Positions 1 to 8,482 of a stretch of DNA of 34,026 bases are shown here, in pieces. Numbering within the stretch: the first letter of the stretch is position 1; each line of letters begins with the position of its first letter. Origin of the DNA: Bacillota bacterium (GTDB lineage Bacteria > Bacillota > Clostridia > Clostridiales > Clostridiaceae). The stretch covers positions 1 through 34,026 of the forward strand of contig JAUZPI010000047.1 in NCBI GenBank assembly GCA_030706015.1, written 5' to 3'. The translations under genes and the position numbers were made by a program. Under the pieces are notes generated by a model, which was given only the letters and a program-made list of their open reading frames with translations, had not been told where the DNA came from and ran no database searches.

Positions 1-1272
1 AACAACGCCTACTGTGCCGAAAAGTGATGCCATAATCATAAATGCAAAGCGTAGCAGCCTTACTGCCAAACCAATGTTGTATAGCGGTACCGCATAAGAC
101 GCTATTGTAGTGACAGAAACAACAATGATAAACAAAGTACTGACAATACCAGCATTAACAGCGGATTGACCTATAATGATACCGCCAACAATGCCAATCG
201 TAGAGCTTAAGTATGTAGGAAGCCTTATAGCGGATTCTCTTAACATATCAATAGTAATTTCCATAATTAAAGCTTCTACAATCGGTGGAAAAGGAACCTG
301 ACTTCTTGATTTTGCAAGAGGAATAATCAGTCCAAGCGGCACCAGATAATATTGGAAGGAGGTAATTGCAATATATAATGCCGGTAAAATGATTGCTGTC
401 AGAAGTCCTAATAAACGGATACACCTAAAAAAGGTTCCAAACATCCAATTTGAGCTAAAGTCATCAAGTGCCTGAAAAAATGCAAAAAAGGACACTGGTG
501 CTATTAAAACAACAGGAGTGCCATCAAGTAGGACGACAAACCTACCCTCTAAAAGCGCAGCAACTGCTTTATAAGGGCGCTCTGTAGATAAGAACTGAGG
601 AAAAAGTGAGTTTGGAGAATCAGATATCCGTTGTTCAATATAGCCTGTAGAGGGTATACCATCCGTATTAATTTTACTTATTCTATTATACAAATCATTT
701 AGTATTTCCGGATTAGCAATACCATCAATATATGCAATAGTTACAATTTGATTTGTTTTATTACCTAAATGTATATCCTTGAATTTCAGGTTTTGAACAT
801 TAATCTTTCTCCTCAATAGTGCTTTATTTGTATTAATAGATTCAATAAATCCTTCATGAGGACCGCTGATGTTTTTTTCTGCCTCAGGTTCGGAAATTGG
901 ACGCTTCTCAATTTTTTTAATGTCACAAGAAATTCCATAATCAATGCCGTCCACTAATAACAGTGTTTCACCAGATAAAATACCTTTAATGATTGAATTA
1001 ATATCACTATAAGTAGAAATCTTTAAAAAGGGAATCTCATAAATAACTGATTTATCCCTAAAGGCTGCACTACTCATTGAAATAATATTTTTTACAAAAT
1101 CTCTTTGAAGTACATCCGTATCAACAAAGGAATTGATATAACAGAAGCATATCCGTGTGTTTTCTTTTAAGCGCTTTTCTATTATTGTCACATCAGTGCA
1201 ATCACAAAGAGCATCACCTATGATTTTTATATTTTCCAATATATTGAGAGATAGTGCATTCATATTTTCCAT
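1..1272 (-). CDS. GerA-family spore germination protein (GerAA/GerBA/GerKA type), 3' end outside window
   Basis: Membrane subunit A of a germinant receptor, acting in the inner membrane of the spore. The frame is open from the window edge, so only the first 424 codons are visible; family members are usually about 480-530 residues. The N-terminal half is soluble (residues about 1-240, with an ALLEGRFVVLLDGTP stretch near 255). Hydrophobic membrane segments follow. Diagnostic motifs are PFPPIVEALIMEITIDMLRE, RLPTYLSSTIGIVGG and QSAVNAGIVS, which are typical of PF03323. The start is placed at 1272 because GGTGA lies five bases upstream; ATGs at 1284, 1278 and 1263 are alternatives. It lies downstream of glgP on the same strand, but a strong terminator at 1396-1419 separates them, so it is probably a separate sporulation-phase unit. 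The B and C subunits, if present, would lie left of the window. The family is sure; which receptor it belongs to is not. Confidence 0.9.
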   Translation of the reverse strand, partial: MENMNALSLNILENIKIIGDALCDCTDVTIIEKRLKENTRICFCYINSFVDTDVLQRDFVKNIISMSSAAFRDKSVIYEIPFLKISTYSDINSIIKGILSGETLLLVDGIDYGISCDIKKIEKRPISEPEAEKNISGPHEGFIESINTNKALLRRKINVQNLKFKDIHLGNKTNQIVTIAYIDGIANPEILNDLYNRISKINTDGIPSTGYIEQRISDSPNSLFPQFLSTERPYKAVAALLEGRFVVLLDGTPVVLIAPVSFFAFFQALDDFSSNWMFGTFFRCIRLLGLLTAIILPALYIAITSFQYYLVPLGLIIPLAKSRSQVPFPPIVEALIMEITIDMLRESAIRLPTYLSSTIGIVGGIIIGQSAVNAGIVSTLFIIVVSVTTIASYAVPLYNIGLAVRLLRFAFMIMASLFGTVGVV

Positions 1273-1395
1273 TTTCATCACCATAACAAATTATTTAAAT
1301 ATAGTTTCCACAGTTTTTTATTTACTATACAATATTTTTGCTTGGGGAATAGAAGGGGTGATTGGTTCTGACAAAGTGATAGGGGATAATAAAAA

Positions 1396-1419
1396 GGGCT
1401 GACCACTATAGGTCAGCCC
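1396..1419 (-). terminator. Rho-independent terminator of glgP
   Basis: Perfect 9-bp stem GGGCTGACC / GGTCAGCCC with a 6-base loop. Read on the minus strand it is followed by TTTTTATTATC, so it ends glgP transcription, whose stop codon is about 40 bases upstream. There is only a weak T-run on the plus side. Confidence 0.88.
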
Positions 1420-1460
1420 CGTTATATCTATTTAGTTCAAGCCTCATCAATTGAAAAGAA

Positions 1461-3722
1461 TTATGATAAATGCCAGATATCCTCATCGTATTGTGCAATA
1501 GTTCTATCAGATGAGAAGAAACCAGCTTTTGCAGTGTTAATAAGCATCTTCTTGCTCCATGCTTTTCTATCTGCATAATCTTCAAATGCCTTTTCTTTTG
1601 TTGCAATGTAATCTTTTATGTCAAGAAGAGCCATGAAGTAATCTTTGCTTATAAATTCTTTGTAAAGTCTGCAAAGGTTTGTTGGATCTCCAATTTGAAT
1701 TAATTGTTTGCTTATGATGAAGTCAACAAGTTCTTCAATTAAAGCATCATTCTTATATAAATCCATTGAGCAGTAAGCATTTTTGTCATAAAGATCAATT
1801 ACTTCTTCACTGGATTTACCGAAGATGTATATGTTATCTTCTCCAACACAATCATTGATTTCAACATTTGCTCCGTCCATAGTTCCAAGAGTAACTGCTC
1901 CATTAAGCATAAACTTCATGTTACCAGTTCCACTAGCTTCTTTAGATGCAAGTGAAATTTGTTCTGATACATCACAAGCAGGGATAAGCTTTGAAGCCTT
2001 CGTAACATTGTAGTTTTCAACCATTACAACTTTTAAGTATGGGCTTACAGCTGGATCGTTATTGATAAGTTGTTGTAAGCAAAGTATTAAATGAATTATA
2101 TCTTTTGCAATTACATAAGCAGGAGCTGCTTTAGCACCGAATATTATAGTGATTGGTGTTTTAGGAAGCTTTCCTTCTTTTATTTGTTTGTACTTGTAAA
2201 TGATATATAATGCATTCATTTGTTGACGTTTGTACTCATGAAGTCTCTTTATTTGAATATCAAATATAGAGTTTTCATCTATTTCAACATTTGCAATTTC
2301 TTTTAAGTAGTCTGCTAGAGCCTTTTTGTTATTTGTCTTTATAGAAAGCATTTTTTCTAAAACTGCTTCATCATCTTTAAAGTTTAGTAAGTCTTCAAGT
2401 TTCATAGCATCTTTCTTCCAAGCGCTGCCTATAGTTTCAGTAATAAACTTGCTTAGCTCAGGGTTACAGTGCATAAGCCATCTTCTGAATGTGATACCGT
2501 TTGTTTTGTTATTAAACTTTTCTGGGTAAATGTTGTAGAAGCTCTTTAATTCAGAATCTTTTAATATCTCAGTGTGAAGAGCAGCAACACCATTTACGCT
2601 GAAGCCATAGTGCATATCCATATGAGCCATGTGCACACGTTTGCTCGCATCGATAATAGCTACAGATTCATCTGAATATTTTGCCTTAACACGTGCATCT
2701 AATTCTTCAATAATAGGCATTAAGTGTGGAACAACTTTTTCTAAGTATTCAACAGGCCATTTTTCAAGTGCTTCAGCTAGTATTGTGTGGTTAGTATAAG
2801 CACAAGTCTTAGAAACGATCTCTATTGCTTCATCCATGCTTATTCCTTTAGCAGTTAAAAGACGAATAAGTTCTGGTATTACCATTGATGGATGAGTATC
2901 GTTAATTTGAATTACTACATGTTTGTGTAAATCACGTAAAGCAAATCCTTTTTCTTCTAATTCCTTAAGTATAAGTTGTGCACCATTACTTACCATGAAG
3001 TATTGTTGGTAAATTCTAAGAAGGTGTCCAGCTTTATCACTGTCGTCTGGATATAAGAATAAAGTAAGATTACGTTCGATATCTTCTTTATTGAAGTTAA
3101 TACCATCTTTTACAAGAGATTCATCAACAGTTTCGATATCGAATAAGTGTAGCTTATTAACTCCATTTTCATAACCAACTACATCAATATCATATAGTCT
3201 TGATTTAACAGTAAAGTCAGCAAAATTAACATCAAAGCTAATGTCTGTTTTATTTAACCAGCTTTCCTTAGTAATCCATGGGTTCTTTACTTCTGATTGC
3301 TTATTATTTTCAAATACTTGTTGGAATAGACCATAATGATAGTTAAGTCCAATACCATCTCCATTTAAGCCTAATGTAGCAATGGAATCTAAGAAACATG
3401 CTGCAAGTCTTCCTAGTCCACCATTTCCTAGTGATGGTTCTAATTCAACTTCTTCAATTTCTGTAAGGTCTTTTCCTGCTGCTTCTAAAACTTCTCTAAC
3501 CTCATCATATACTCCTAAATTGATAAGGTTGTTAGATAATAGTTTACCAATTAGGAATTCAGCGGAAATGTAATAAAGTTTTCTATCTCCATCGTTATTC
3601 TTTTGCTCTTTTTCCATTTCCTTAGTAAGCTTCATTAAAGCTTCAAAGATTTCCTCATTAGTACAGTCCTTGATTTCCTTACCGAATAAATCATTTAAAA
3701 ACTTTTCTAATCTTTCTTTCAT
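1461..3722 (-). CDS. glgP: Glycogen/alpha-glucan phosphorylase
   Basis: Cytoplasmic enzyme that uses inorganic phosphate to release glucose-1-phosphate from the ends of glycogen or other alpha-1,4-glucans. It is 753 residues, somewhat shorter than the 800+ residue enterobacterial enzymes, and starts closer to the YYISAEFLIG motif (about residue 50). Recognisable blocks are SLGNGGLGRLAACFLDS (about 96-112), QINDTHPSM, KRLHEYKRQQMN, and the PLP-binding segment EASGTGNMKFMLNGAVTLGT, in which Lys603 is the expected Schiff-base lysine. The start is supported by AGGAGG six bases before the ATG. A candidate promoter lies about 120 bases upstream and a terminator follows at 1396-1419, so it appears to be a single-gene unit. 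No other glycogen gene lies in the window. In clostridia, glycogen-like granulose is stored before sporulation, so this enzyme would mobilise that reserve; that role here is inference. Confidence 0.96.
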   Translation of the reverse strand: MKERLEKFLNDLFGKEIKDCTNEEIFEALMKLTKEMEKEQKNNDGDRKLYYISAEFLIGKLLSNNLINLGVYDEVREVLEAAGKDLTEIEEVELEPSLGNGGLGRLAACFLDSIATLGLNGDGIGLNYHYGLFQQVFENNKQSEVKNPWITKESWLNKTDISFDVNFADFTVKSRLYDIDVVGYENGVNKLHLFDIETVDESLVKDGINFNKEDIERNLTLFLYPDDSDKAGHLLRIYQQYFMVSNGAQLILKELEEKGFALRDLHKHVVIQINDTHPSMVIPELIRLLTAKGISMDEAIEIVSKTCAYTNHTILAEALEKWPVEYLEKVVPHLMPIIEELDARVKAKYSDESVAIIDASKRVHMAHMDMHYGFSVNGVAALHTEILKDSELKSFYNIYPEKFNNKTNGITFRRWLMHCNPELSKFITETIGSAWKKDAMKLEDLLNFKDDEAVLEKMLSIKTNNKKALADYLKEIANVEIDENSIFDIQIKRLHEYKRQQMNALYIIYKYKQIKEGKLPKTPITIIFGAKAAPAYVIAKDIIHLILCLQQLINNDPAVSPYLKVVMVENYNVTKASKLIPACDVSEQISLASKEASGTGNMKFMLNGAVTLGTMDGANVEINDCVGEDNIYIFGKSSEEVIDLYDKNAYCSMDLYKNDALIEELVDFIISKQLIQIGDPTNLCRLYKEFISKDYFMALLDIKDYIATKEKAFEDYADRKAWSKKMLINTAKAGFFSSDRTIAQYDEDIWHLS

Positions 3723-3839
3723 AGTGTCCTCCTAATTTAAAAAATATATTGTATTTCACTAATACATTACTGCTTATAAAATATCTTTATTGCGAAGCAT
3801 TAAAAATTTTCTACAAGCTTGCAGTCAAGGCTATAAATA

Positions 3840-3868
3840 TATATACACTATTATACTACAAATTTCAA
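3840..3868 (-). promoter_or_regulatory. Candidate sigma-A-type promoter of glgP
   Basis: Minus strand -35 TTGAAA (3863-3868), 17-base spacer, -10 TATATA (3840-3845). It gives a 5' leader of roughly 110 bases before glgP. The region is very AT-rich, so chance matches are possible. Confidence 0.45.
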
Positions 3869-5024
3869 GTAAAGGTTACACAAATTTAATTTATTTAATC
3901 GACAAATATCGACAACGAAAGTAAAAACTTCATCTTTAGCTTATATTTAAAACCTTTACAAAATAATTCATTACATTATATTTGAACTAAATATTTGAAC
4001 TAACAGTTCAGAAGATGTGCTGCGAAGCCAGCCTAACGTCATAATATTGAAAGGTTAAAAATGTCAACACTAAACACACATAAATTAATATTTCTAATTT
4101 GGATTAATTTTCACTAGGTAATAATTTGTTTTCAACTGGAAGCACCTTTCTCCAACCTTTTATATTACCTATACTTTTAATCAAGCCCCGTATCCAATTT
4201 TTTTGAGTTATGTTTCATTGATAATTATAGATTTAAGCTAACCCATAAGATTCTAGGTTATAAATACCAACTATAAAAACTCAAAGATTCTATAAAACTT
4301 TGAAGTCCTGAAGTTTCTTATATGGTATGCATTATTACCGTATTTAGGAAGAATTATATGGTTTTGGCGCTTGTTATAAAAATAAATATTCCTTACGCGC
4401 TCGTGTCTTCAACTCGTATGTCTAATTATAAGTGTAAAACATTTTGTGATTCCTTTAACAGGTATATCGAGTTATTTAAGGTAATCATTGAACTATAGGT
4501 GCAGAAACTATAATTAAATATTATTTTCATAGATAAAGTATAATCTCAAAGGTAAGTTAGGTTTTGATAAATATAGAGTTTGAGGTAGCTTATCTTTTGA
4601 ACGATATTTTTCTATATTATTTTTAGTTAGGGTTGTTGGCAATCATGAGTCTCTAAACACTATGGATTAGGTACAACAATATCTAAATCGGCTAGGAACT
4701 TTCGAGCCTCGTTTACTGAAAATCAAAGCAACATGTATTACTAGTAGGTATTCTAGCAGGACTAAAGTAAGCTAGATGTCATTAAAGATACTAAGTAATC
4801 AATTGGTGAAAATCACAGAAATAGTAATAAAAATATATACATTTTTATTATTTACTCAAAATATGTAATATAGTAAACTTAACACTGTGTCGGCTATGTA
4901 TATATCTGGGTAAATAAGAAAAATTATGTATTAATTAGTTTTTTTGTTTGTGTAAAAAGTTTGAATTGTGCACTAAATTTGAAATTATATTTATAAGTTT
5001 AGCTAATATGGTAAATAAAGTTCA
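3869..5024. other. Long intergenic stretch without a convincing gene
   Basis: About 1.15 kb of AT-rich DNA between glgP and the 2H phosphoesterase gene. No reading frame with a start, ribosome binding site and protein-like content was found. It holds a 13-bp tandem repeat with a palindrome (3978-4010) and an AT-rich hairpin with 9-bp arms AATAAAAAT / ATTTTTATT (about 4827-4851). A 36-codon open stretch on the minus strand (4107-4214) reads like protein, with GWRKVLPVENKLLPSEN just before a TAA at 4104-4106. It has no start and is bounded upstream by TGA at 4215-4217, so it may be the tail of a decayed gene. I could not assign it to a family. Confidence 0.5.
3978..4010. repeat. 13-bp tandem repeat joined to a palindrome
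   Basis: ATATTTGAACTAA occurs twice back to back (3978-3990, 3991-4003). The second copy runs into the palindrome TGAACT-AAC-AGTTCA (3996-4010). It could be a binding site or chance in AT-rich DNA. It is not a standard SOS box, because the spacing between GAAC and GTTC is five bases instead of four. Confidence 0.6.
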
Positions 5025-5060
5025 AATAAAATGGATAATCCATTTTATTGTAGTTTTTTT
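5025..5060 (+). terminator. Terminator-like hairpin upstream of the 2H phosphoesterase gene
   Basis: Perfect 11-bp arms AATAAAATGGA (5025-5035) and TCCATTTTATT (5039-5049), loop TAA, then GTAG and a T7 run (5054-5060). It lies about 75 bases before the start at 5137. With no gene upstream on this strand, it could be a leader attenuator or the end of an unseen small RNA. The stem is AT-rich and therefore weak. Confidence 0.5.
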
Positions 5061-5136
5061 AATAAGCAGGAGTCTTTAATTCTTAATATTAATAAATTTT
5101 AATGTTATACAAAACAATATTGAAGGAGTGAGTAGT

Positions 5137-5871
5137 GTGAACGATTTTATAAAATTTAAGAATAGAATATATTCGTTTCAGCAAGATAGTCTTCCTAATG
5201 ATGGAAGAGAGCTTGAAGTCAATCTTAAAATTAAAGATAAGGTAGATAAAAATGGAGAATTAAAACAATTCTATGGTGATACAGTGGTGTTTGAGTTGGA
5301 TGAAAATGAAAAATCTAAGTTATTAAATTTACAAGATATACTTTATAATAAATGTAAAGAATACTTCGCAGTAAGGTTGCCTAAATCTACTTTTCATATG
5401 ACTTTACACGATTTTAACAGTAGTGTTAACTGTATTGATTTAAGTAGTAAAATGAAAGAAACTGAAGTGAGCATTAGTAAAATATTTAAAGATTTATCTG
5501 AACTACAAGAAAATACAATGATAAAAATGAAAAGTACTTATGCATTCAATATGGTTAACACTAGCATAGTATTAGGATTAGAACCTGTAAATGAATATGA
5601 ATACGATAAATTAATGTTCTTATATAATAGATTTGAACAAGTTAAAAAGTTAGATTATCCATTAACACCACATATAACTCTGGCATATTATAAAGATAAA
5701 AATGTTAATTTAGAGAATATAGAAAAATTAAAGGAAGCAATAAAAGAAATAAACAGTATTGAAACATGTTTAAACCTTAGTCTGGAAAATCTTTGTTATG
5801 AACATTTCGTTAGTATGAGTAATTACCAAACAATATTTTATGTAAGCGGTCCACAAAATAATGCATCTTAG
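5137..5871 (+). CDS. 2H phosphoesterase superfamily protein (2'-5' RNA ligase/LigT-like)
   Basis: Soluble protein of 244 residues with the two H-x-T motifs that define the 2H superfamily: FHMTLHDF (His87, Thr89) and PHITLAYY (His179, Thr181), counted from this start. These histidines act in cyclic phosphodiesterase or RNA end-processing chemistry in characterised members; the substrate here cannot be told from sequence. The lobe boundaries fit two tandem beta-alpha-beta repeats with one motif each. A GTG start at 5137 is chosen because AAGGAG (5123-5128) ends eight bases before it. The GTG at 5128 would overlap that site and would add three residues. The gene stands alone, with a terminator-like hairpin before it and a strong terminator after it, within a gene-poor island. 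Candidate roles are RNA repair, cyclic phosphate turnover or defence signalling; none is shown. Confidence 0.82.
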   Translation: MNDFIKFKNRIYSFQQDSLPNDGRELEVNLKIKDKVDKNGELKQFYGDTVVFELDENEKSKLLNLQDILYNKCKEYFAVRLPKSTFHMTLHDFNSSVNCIDLSSKMKETEVSISKIFKDLSELQENTMIKMKSTYAFNMVNTSIVLGLEPVNEYEYDKLMFLYNRFEQVKKLDYPLTPHITLAYYKDKNVNLENIEKLKEAIKEINSIETCLNLSLENLCYEHFVSMSNYQTIFYVSGPQNNAS

Positions 5872-5897
5872 GTTTTAAAATAATTAATCATAATACA

Positions 5898-5928
5898 GAG
5901 GAGTCTACTAAAATCAGACTCCTCATTT
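5898..5928 (+). terminator. Terminator after the 2H phosphoesterase gene
   Basis: Perfect 9-bp stem GAGGAGTCT (5898-5906) / AGACTCCTC (5916-5924), followed by ATTTT. It starts 26 bases after the stop codon at 5871. Confidence 0.85.
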
Positions 5929-6149
5929 TGGTATTAGTATGTCAGTGTAGACACGAAAAGTCGAACAATCTAAAATACGGAAAAGAATGGAAGTGTCTAC
6001 AGCACCATGAGGACAATAACAGTAACTGCAGCAGAATTCAGGATATGCTAAAAGATGGCTAACCACGAAAATGGAAATAAGATATTAAAAAAGTCATAGA
6101 CATAATTGAAGTACAAATGGATATTTTAAATAACATCACAGAGATATAA
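5925..6149 (+). pseudogene. Decayed reading frame of unknown family
   Basis: The frame through 5961 reads like protein (KYGKEWKCLQHHEDNNSNC, then SRIQDMLKDG) but is broken by TAA at 6060 and TAA at 6078. It then resumes as DIKKVIDIIEVQMDILNNI and ends at TAA 6147-6149. There is no ribosome binding site or start. The segment 5946-6001 is bracketed by a perfect inverted repeat, TGTAGACAC / GTGTCTACA. I do not recognise the parent family. The stretch 5872-6301 otherwise holds only the terminators listed. Confidence 0.4.
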
Positions 6150-6211
6150 TAACTAGAGATAATAAAGATACTAATTGAATAGAAAGATTAAAATCTGTGA
6201 ATATAAATTTT

Positions 6212-6242
6212 GTGCGCTATAGGTAGAAACCAAATAGCGCAC
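6212..6242. terminator. Hairpin, possible terminator
   Basis: 9-bp stem GTGCGCTAT (6212-6220) / ATAGCGCAC (6234-6242), followed on the plus strand by TTATTATTT. It sits downstream of the decayed frame and may have been its terminator, or may act as a second stop for the minus-strand AraC gene. Confidence 0.6.
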
Positions 6243-6264
6243 TTATTATTTATGAAAGAGATGC

Positions 6265-6296
6265 AGACCTAACCATTAATTTATTTGGTTAGGTCT
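6265..6296. terminator. Terminator downstream of the AraC-family gene
   Basis: Perfect 10-bp stem AGACCTAACC (6265-6274) / GGTTAGGTCT (6287-6296) with a 12-base loop, 6 bases beyond the stop codon of the minus-strand gene. T-runs are short on both sides (ACATTTT on the plus strand). Confidence 0.7.
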
Positions 6297-6301
6297 ACAT
6301 T

Positions 6302-7186
6302 TTAAGGTTGTTTATTTATATTATGCTGCATACGAAATTGTTTTGGTGTTATGCCTGTCCTTTTTTTAAAGGTACGTATTAAATGGCTGCAATCTGAAAA
6401 ACCTGTTTCCTGGCTTATGTAGTTAAGGTCAAAATTGGTAAATAGTAGTAAATCTTTAACTTTGCTTATTTTAATAAATTCAATATAATCCTTACAGGAT
6501 TGTCTATAAAGCTCTTGAAACTTTTGGGCAAAGTAAGAATAACTCATGTGACATTTTTGAGCTAGATGCTCTACCTTTAATGACTCATGTGAATGCTCAT
6601 CAATATGCTGTAATATTGTATATAATGAATCTGTTTCATAAGGCATTAAAGCAGTATTATTTGTATCAAATCCGTGATTTCTCCATATTCTAAGAATCTC
6701 AATTAATAATGATGATACAAGTGCTTGAAGTCGAATATCATAACCATAGTCTTTATTTGTTACTTCTTCTATGCAATTATTAAATATATCAGCTAATGGA
6801 AGGTTTTTAAACTCCTTTAATGGAAGGAATATAGGAGCACGAGGATCGTCTATAGCGAACTTAAAAATTGCACTAAGCTTTGGTGTATAGCTATTATTTA
6901 TATGAAGGTTGTTTATATCAAATTTAAGCACATCGTACTTTAGAGGTTCATGGGAGCCAGCAAAAATGGAATTTACAGCTTGTGGATGAAATAGAATTAA
7001 ATCGGCTGGTTCCAATATATACTCTTCATTATTGCAGTTTATTATTGCAGTTCCTTTTAGCATAAAAATAATTTCCATAAAATAATGCCAATGACCAGTT
7101 ATGGGAAATGATTCATGTATTGTATCAAATAAAAAAGCTTCATATGGTGAAGTTAAAATATTACTTTCCTCAAATAAATAATTCAT
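6302..7186 (-). CDS. AraC-family transcriptional regulator with cupin sensor domain
   Basis: DNA-binding regulator of 294 residues. Residues about 15-95 resemble an AraC-type cupin sugar-sensing domain, with GHWHYFMEIIFMLKG and LILFHPQAVNSIF. Residues about 190-288 form the double helix-turn-helix, with HLAQKCHMSYSYFAQKFQEL and DLNYISQETGFSDCSHLIRT followed by FKKRTGITPKQFR. The start is supported by TCTGGAGGCTAAG just before the ATG. The gene is divergent from the GH113-like glycosidase, so it most likely controls that plus-strand run in response to a sugar. The sensor ligand is not predictable. The intergenic region has three (A/T)TGTTC half-sites in direct order, which may be its targets. 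Confidence 0.93.
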   Translation of the reverse strand: MNYLFEESNILTSPYEAFLFDTIHESFPITGHWHYFMEIIFMLKGTAIINCNNEEYILEPADLILFHPQAVNSIFAGSHEPLKYDVLKFDINNLHINNSYTPKLSAIFKFAIDDPRAPIFLPLKEFKNLPLADIFNNCIEEVTNKDYGYDIRLQALVSSLLIEILRIWRNHGFDTNNTALMPYETDSLYTILQHIDEHSHESLKVEHLAQKCHMSYSYFAQKFQELYRQSCKDYIEFIKISKVKDLLLFTNFDLNYISQETGFSDCSHLIRTFKKRTGITPKQFRMQHNINKQP

Positions 7187-7295
7187 CTTAGCCTCCAGAA
7201 GATAGATTTATTCTATTTTTAAGTAACTGTATTATAGCAGATATAATATAAAATTGATATAGTATATACAACAATATAATATATATATACTAATG

Positions 7296-7331
7296 ATGTT
7301 CAATCTAAAACATTATGTTCCGTGATTGTTC
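7296..7331. promoter_or_regulatory. Direct (A/T)TGTTC repeats between divergent araC-type and glycosidase genes
   Basis: ATGTTC at 7296-7301, ATGTTC at 7315-7320 and TTGTTC at 7326-7331 occur in the same orientation, 19 and 11 bases apart. AraC-type activators commonly bind direct repeats near the promoter of the target gene. This is pattern-based only; the surrounding DNA is AT-rich. Confidence 0.3.
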
Positions 7332-7355
7332 ATTATTTATTAGTTTGATAAATAG

Positions 7356-8312
7356 ATGAAAGGAATGAGGCTATTGGACTTTATTAAAGGCTTTACTTTT
7401 GGCCCTTTTGCTAGCAGAGGAAGTTTTACTAAGAAGGAAGCATATAGGAGCTTGGAAAATTTAAAAGAAAGAGTTGGAGTTAATTTTATAATACTTGTAC
7501 CTAATGGTTTACAGGATACTCCACAATCAGAAGAGATTTGTTACACTTCTAATTCCACTGTGTCAGATGAAGAGTTAATGGACATGATTGATTATGCAAA
7601 AAAGATAGGCCTTAGAGTAGCACTAAAACCAACAGCAAATTGTAAGAATGGAGCCTGGAGGGCTCATATTAACTTTTTCGATGAAGAAGTTCATTGCGAG
7701 CCAAAATGGAGTAATTGGTTCAAGTCATACACAGATTTTCAGCTTCATTATGCCAATATTGCTGAAAAAACAGGCTGTGAAATGTTTATTGCGGGCTACG
7801 AGATGGTTATGTCAGAGCGTAGAGAGAAAGAATGGCGTAAATTAATTTCGGATATAAGAGACGTTTATAATGGGAGGGTTTCTTATAACACGGATAAATA
7901 TCAAGAGCACAATGTACAATGGTGGGATTGTGTAGATGTAATTTCATCAAGTGGATATTATCCCATTGATGATTGGGAAAAAGAATTAGATCGTATTGAA
8001 AAAATAGTGCATAAATTTAACAAGCCATTTTTCTTTGCAGAAGCTGGTTGCATGTCTACAAAAGGTTCTTCGTTTGTACCTAATGATTGGGGAGTGGAGG
8101 GAGATGTAGACTTAACTGGACAGGCAGATTGGTATAAGGCTATGTTTGAGTCAGCGCTTAAACGCCAATGGGTATCTGGTTTTGCAATGTGGGATTGGGC
8201 GTGGAATCAGTATTCATTAAACAAAGCCTCAAGCAATAAAGGTTATGATGTGTATGGTAAACCAGTAGAAAAGGTTATAAAAAGGTATTATGGTATGGTG
8301 GTGGTAGATTGA
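7356..8312 (+). CDS. Glycoside hydrolase family 113-like protein (beta-mannanase/mannosidase-type TIM barrel)
   Basis: Predicted cytoplasmic glycosidase of 318 residues without a signal peptide, so it would act on imported oligosaccharides. The fold signature is a (beta/alpha)8 barrel. DFIKGFTFG opens strand 1, FIAGYEMVMSE carries the likely acid/base Glu149, and PFFFAEAGC carries the likely nucleophile Glu229. Their 80-residue spacing matches what I recall for the founding GH113 mannanase (Glu151/Glu231). The strand-8 segment AMWDWAWNQY is also typical. The start is uncertain: ATG 7356 and ATG 7365 lack a well-placed ribosome site. TTG 7374 (giving a start near DFIKG) has AAGGA and GAGG upstream and may be the true one. 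It is the first gene of the plus-strand run controlled, by inference, by the divergent AraC regulator. The substrate (mannan versus other beta-glycosides) is not settled. Confidence 0.78.
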   Translation: MKGMRLLDFIKGFTFGPFASRGSFTKKEAYRSLENLKERVGVNFIILVPNGLQDTPQSEEICYTSNSTVSDEELMDMIDYAKKIGLRVALKPTANCKNGAWRAHINFFDEEVHCEPKWSNWFKSYTDFQLHYANIAEKTGCEMFIAGYEMVMSERREKEWRKLISDIRDVYNGRVSYNTDKYQEHNVQWWDCVDVISSSGYYPIDDWEKELDRIEKIVHKFNKPFFFAEAGCMSTKGSSFVPNDWGVEGDVDLTGQADWYKAMFESALKRQWVSGFAMWDWAWNQYSLNKASSNKGYDVYGKPVEKVIKRYYGMVVVD

Positions 8313-8388
8313 TAAAAACAGAGAACAAAAGAAGTAACATGTTAGAACCAGAAGATTATAGCTATATATTGTTGCATTTAGGGTTTAG

Positions 8389-8482
8389 ATCAAAAGTTAT
8401 AATACTGACTATAGAAAAGAAGTGGAGAAAACTTCAGTTCGTGTAATGGAAACGGTAGAATAACATTACATACCAAAAATTA
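8389..8482 (+). pseudogene. Eroded N-terminal remnant of the following esterase gene
   Basis: The frame from 8389 reads IKSYNTDYRKEVEKTSVRVM and so on to TAA 8461. It is one base out of phase with the esterase frame. Skipping T8461 joins METVE to NITYQKLMERKGEFLP and continues into the esterase. CE2-type esterases carry an N-terminal beta-sandwich domain before the SGNH domain, so this looks like its frameshifted tail. The rest of that domain is missing, since the glycosidase gene ends at 8312. Confidence 0.5.

Noticed and set aside
3996..4010. Possible second SOS box TGAACT-AAC-AGTTCA
   Set aside because: GAAC and GTTC are five bases apart rather than four, and there is no damage-response gene or clear promoter beside it.
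5946..6001. Inverted repeats TGTAGACAC/GTGTCTACA as ends of an insertion sequence
   Set aside because: Only 38 bases lie between them, with no transposase and no target duplication. Better read as part of a decayed frame or a hairpin.
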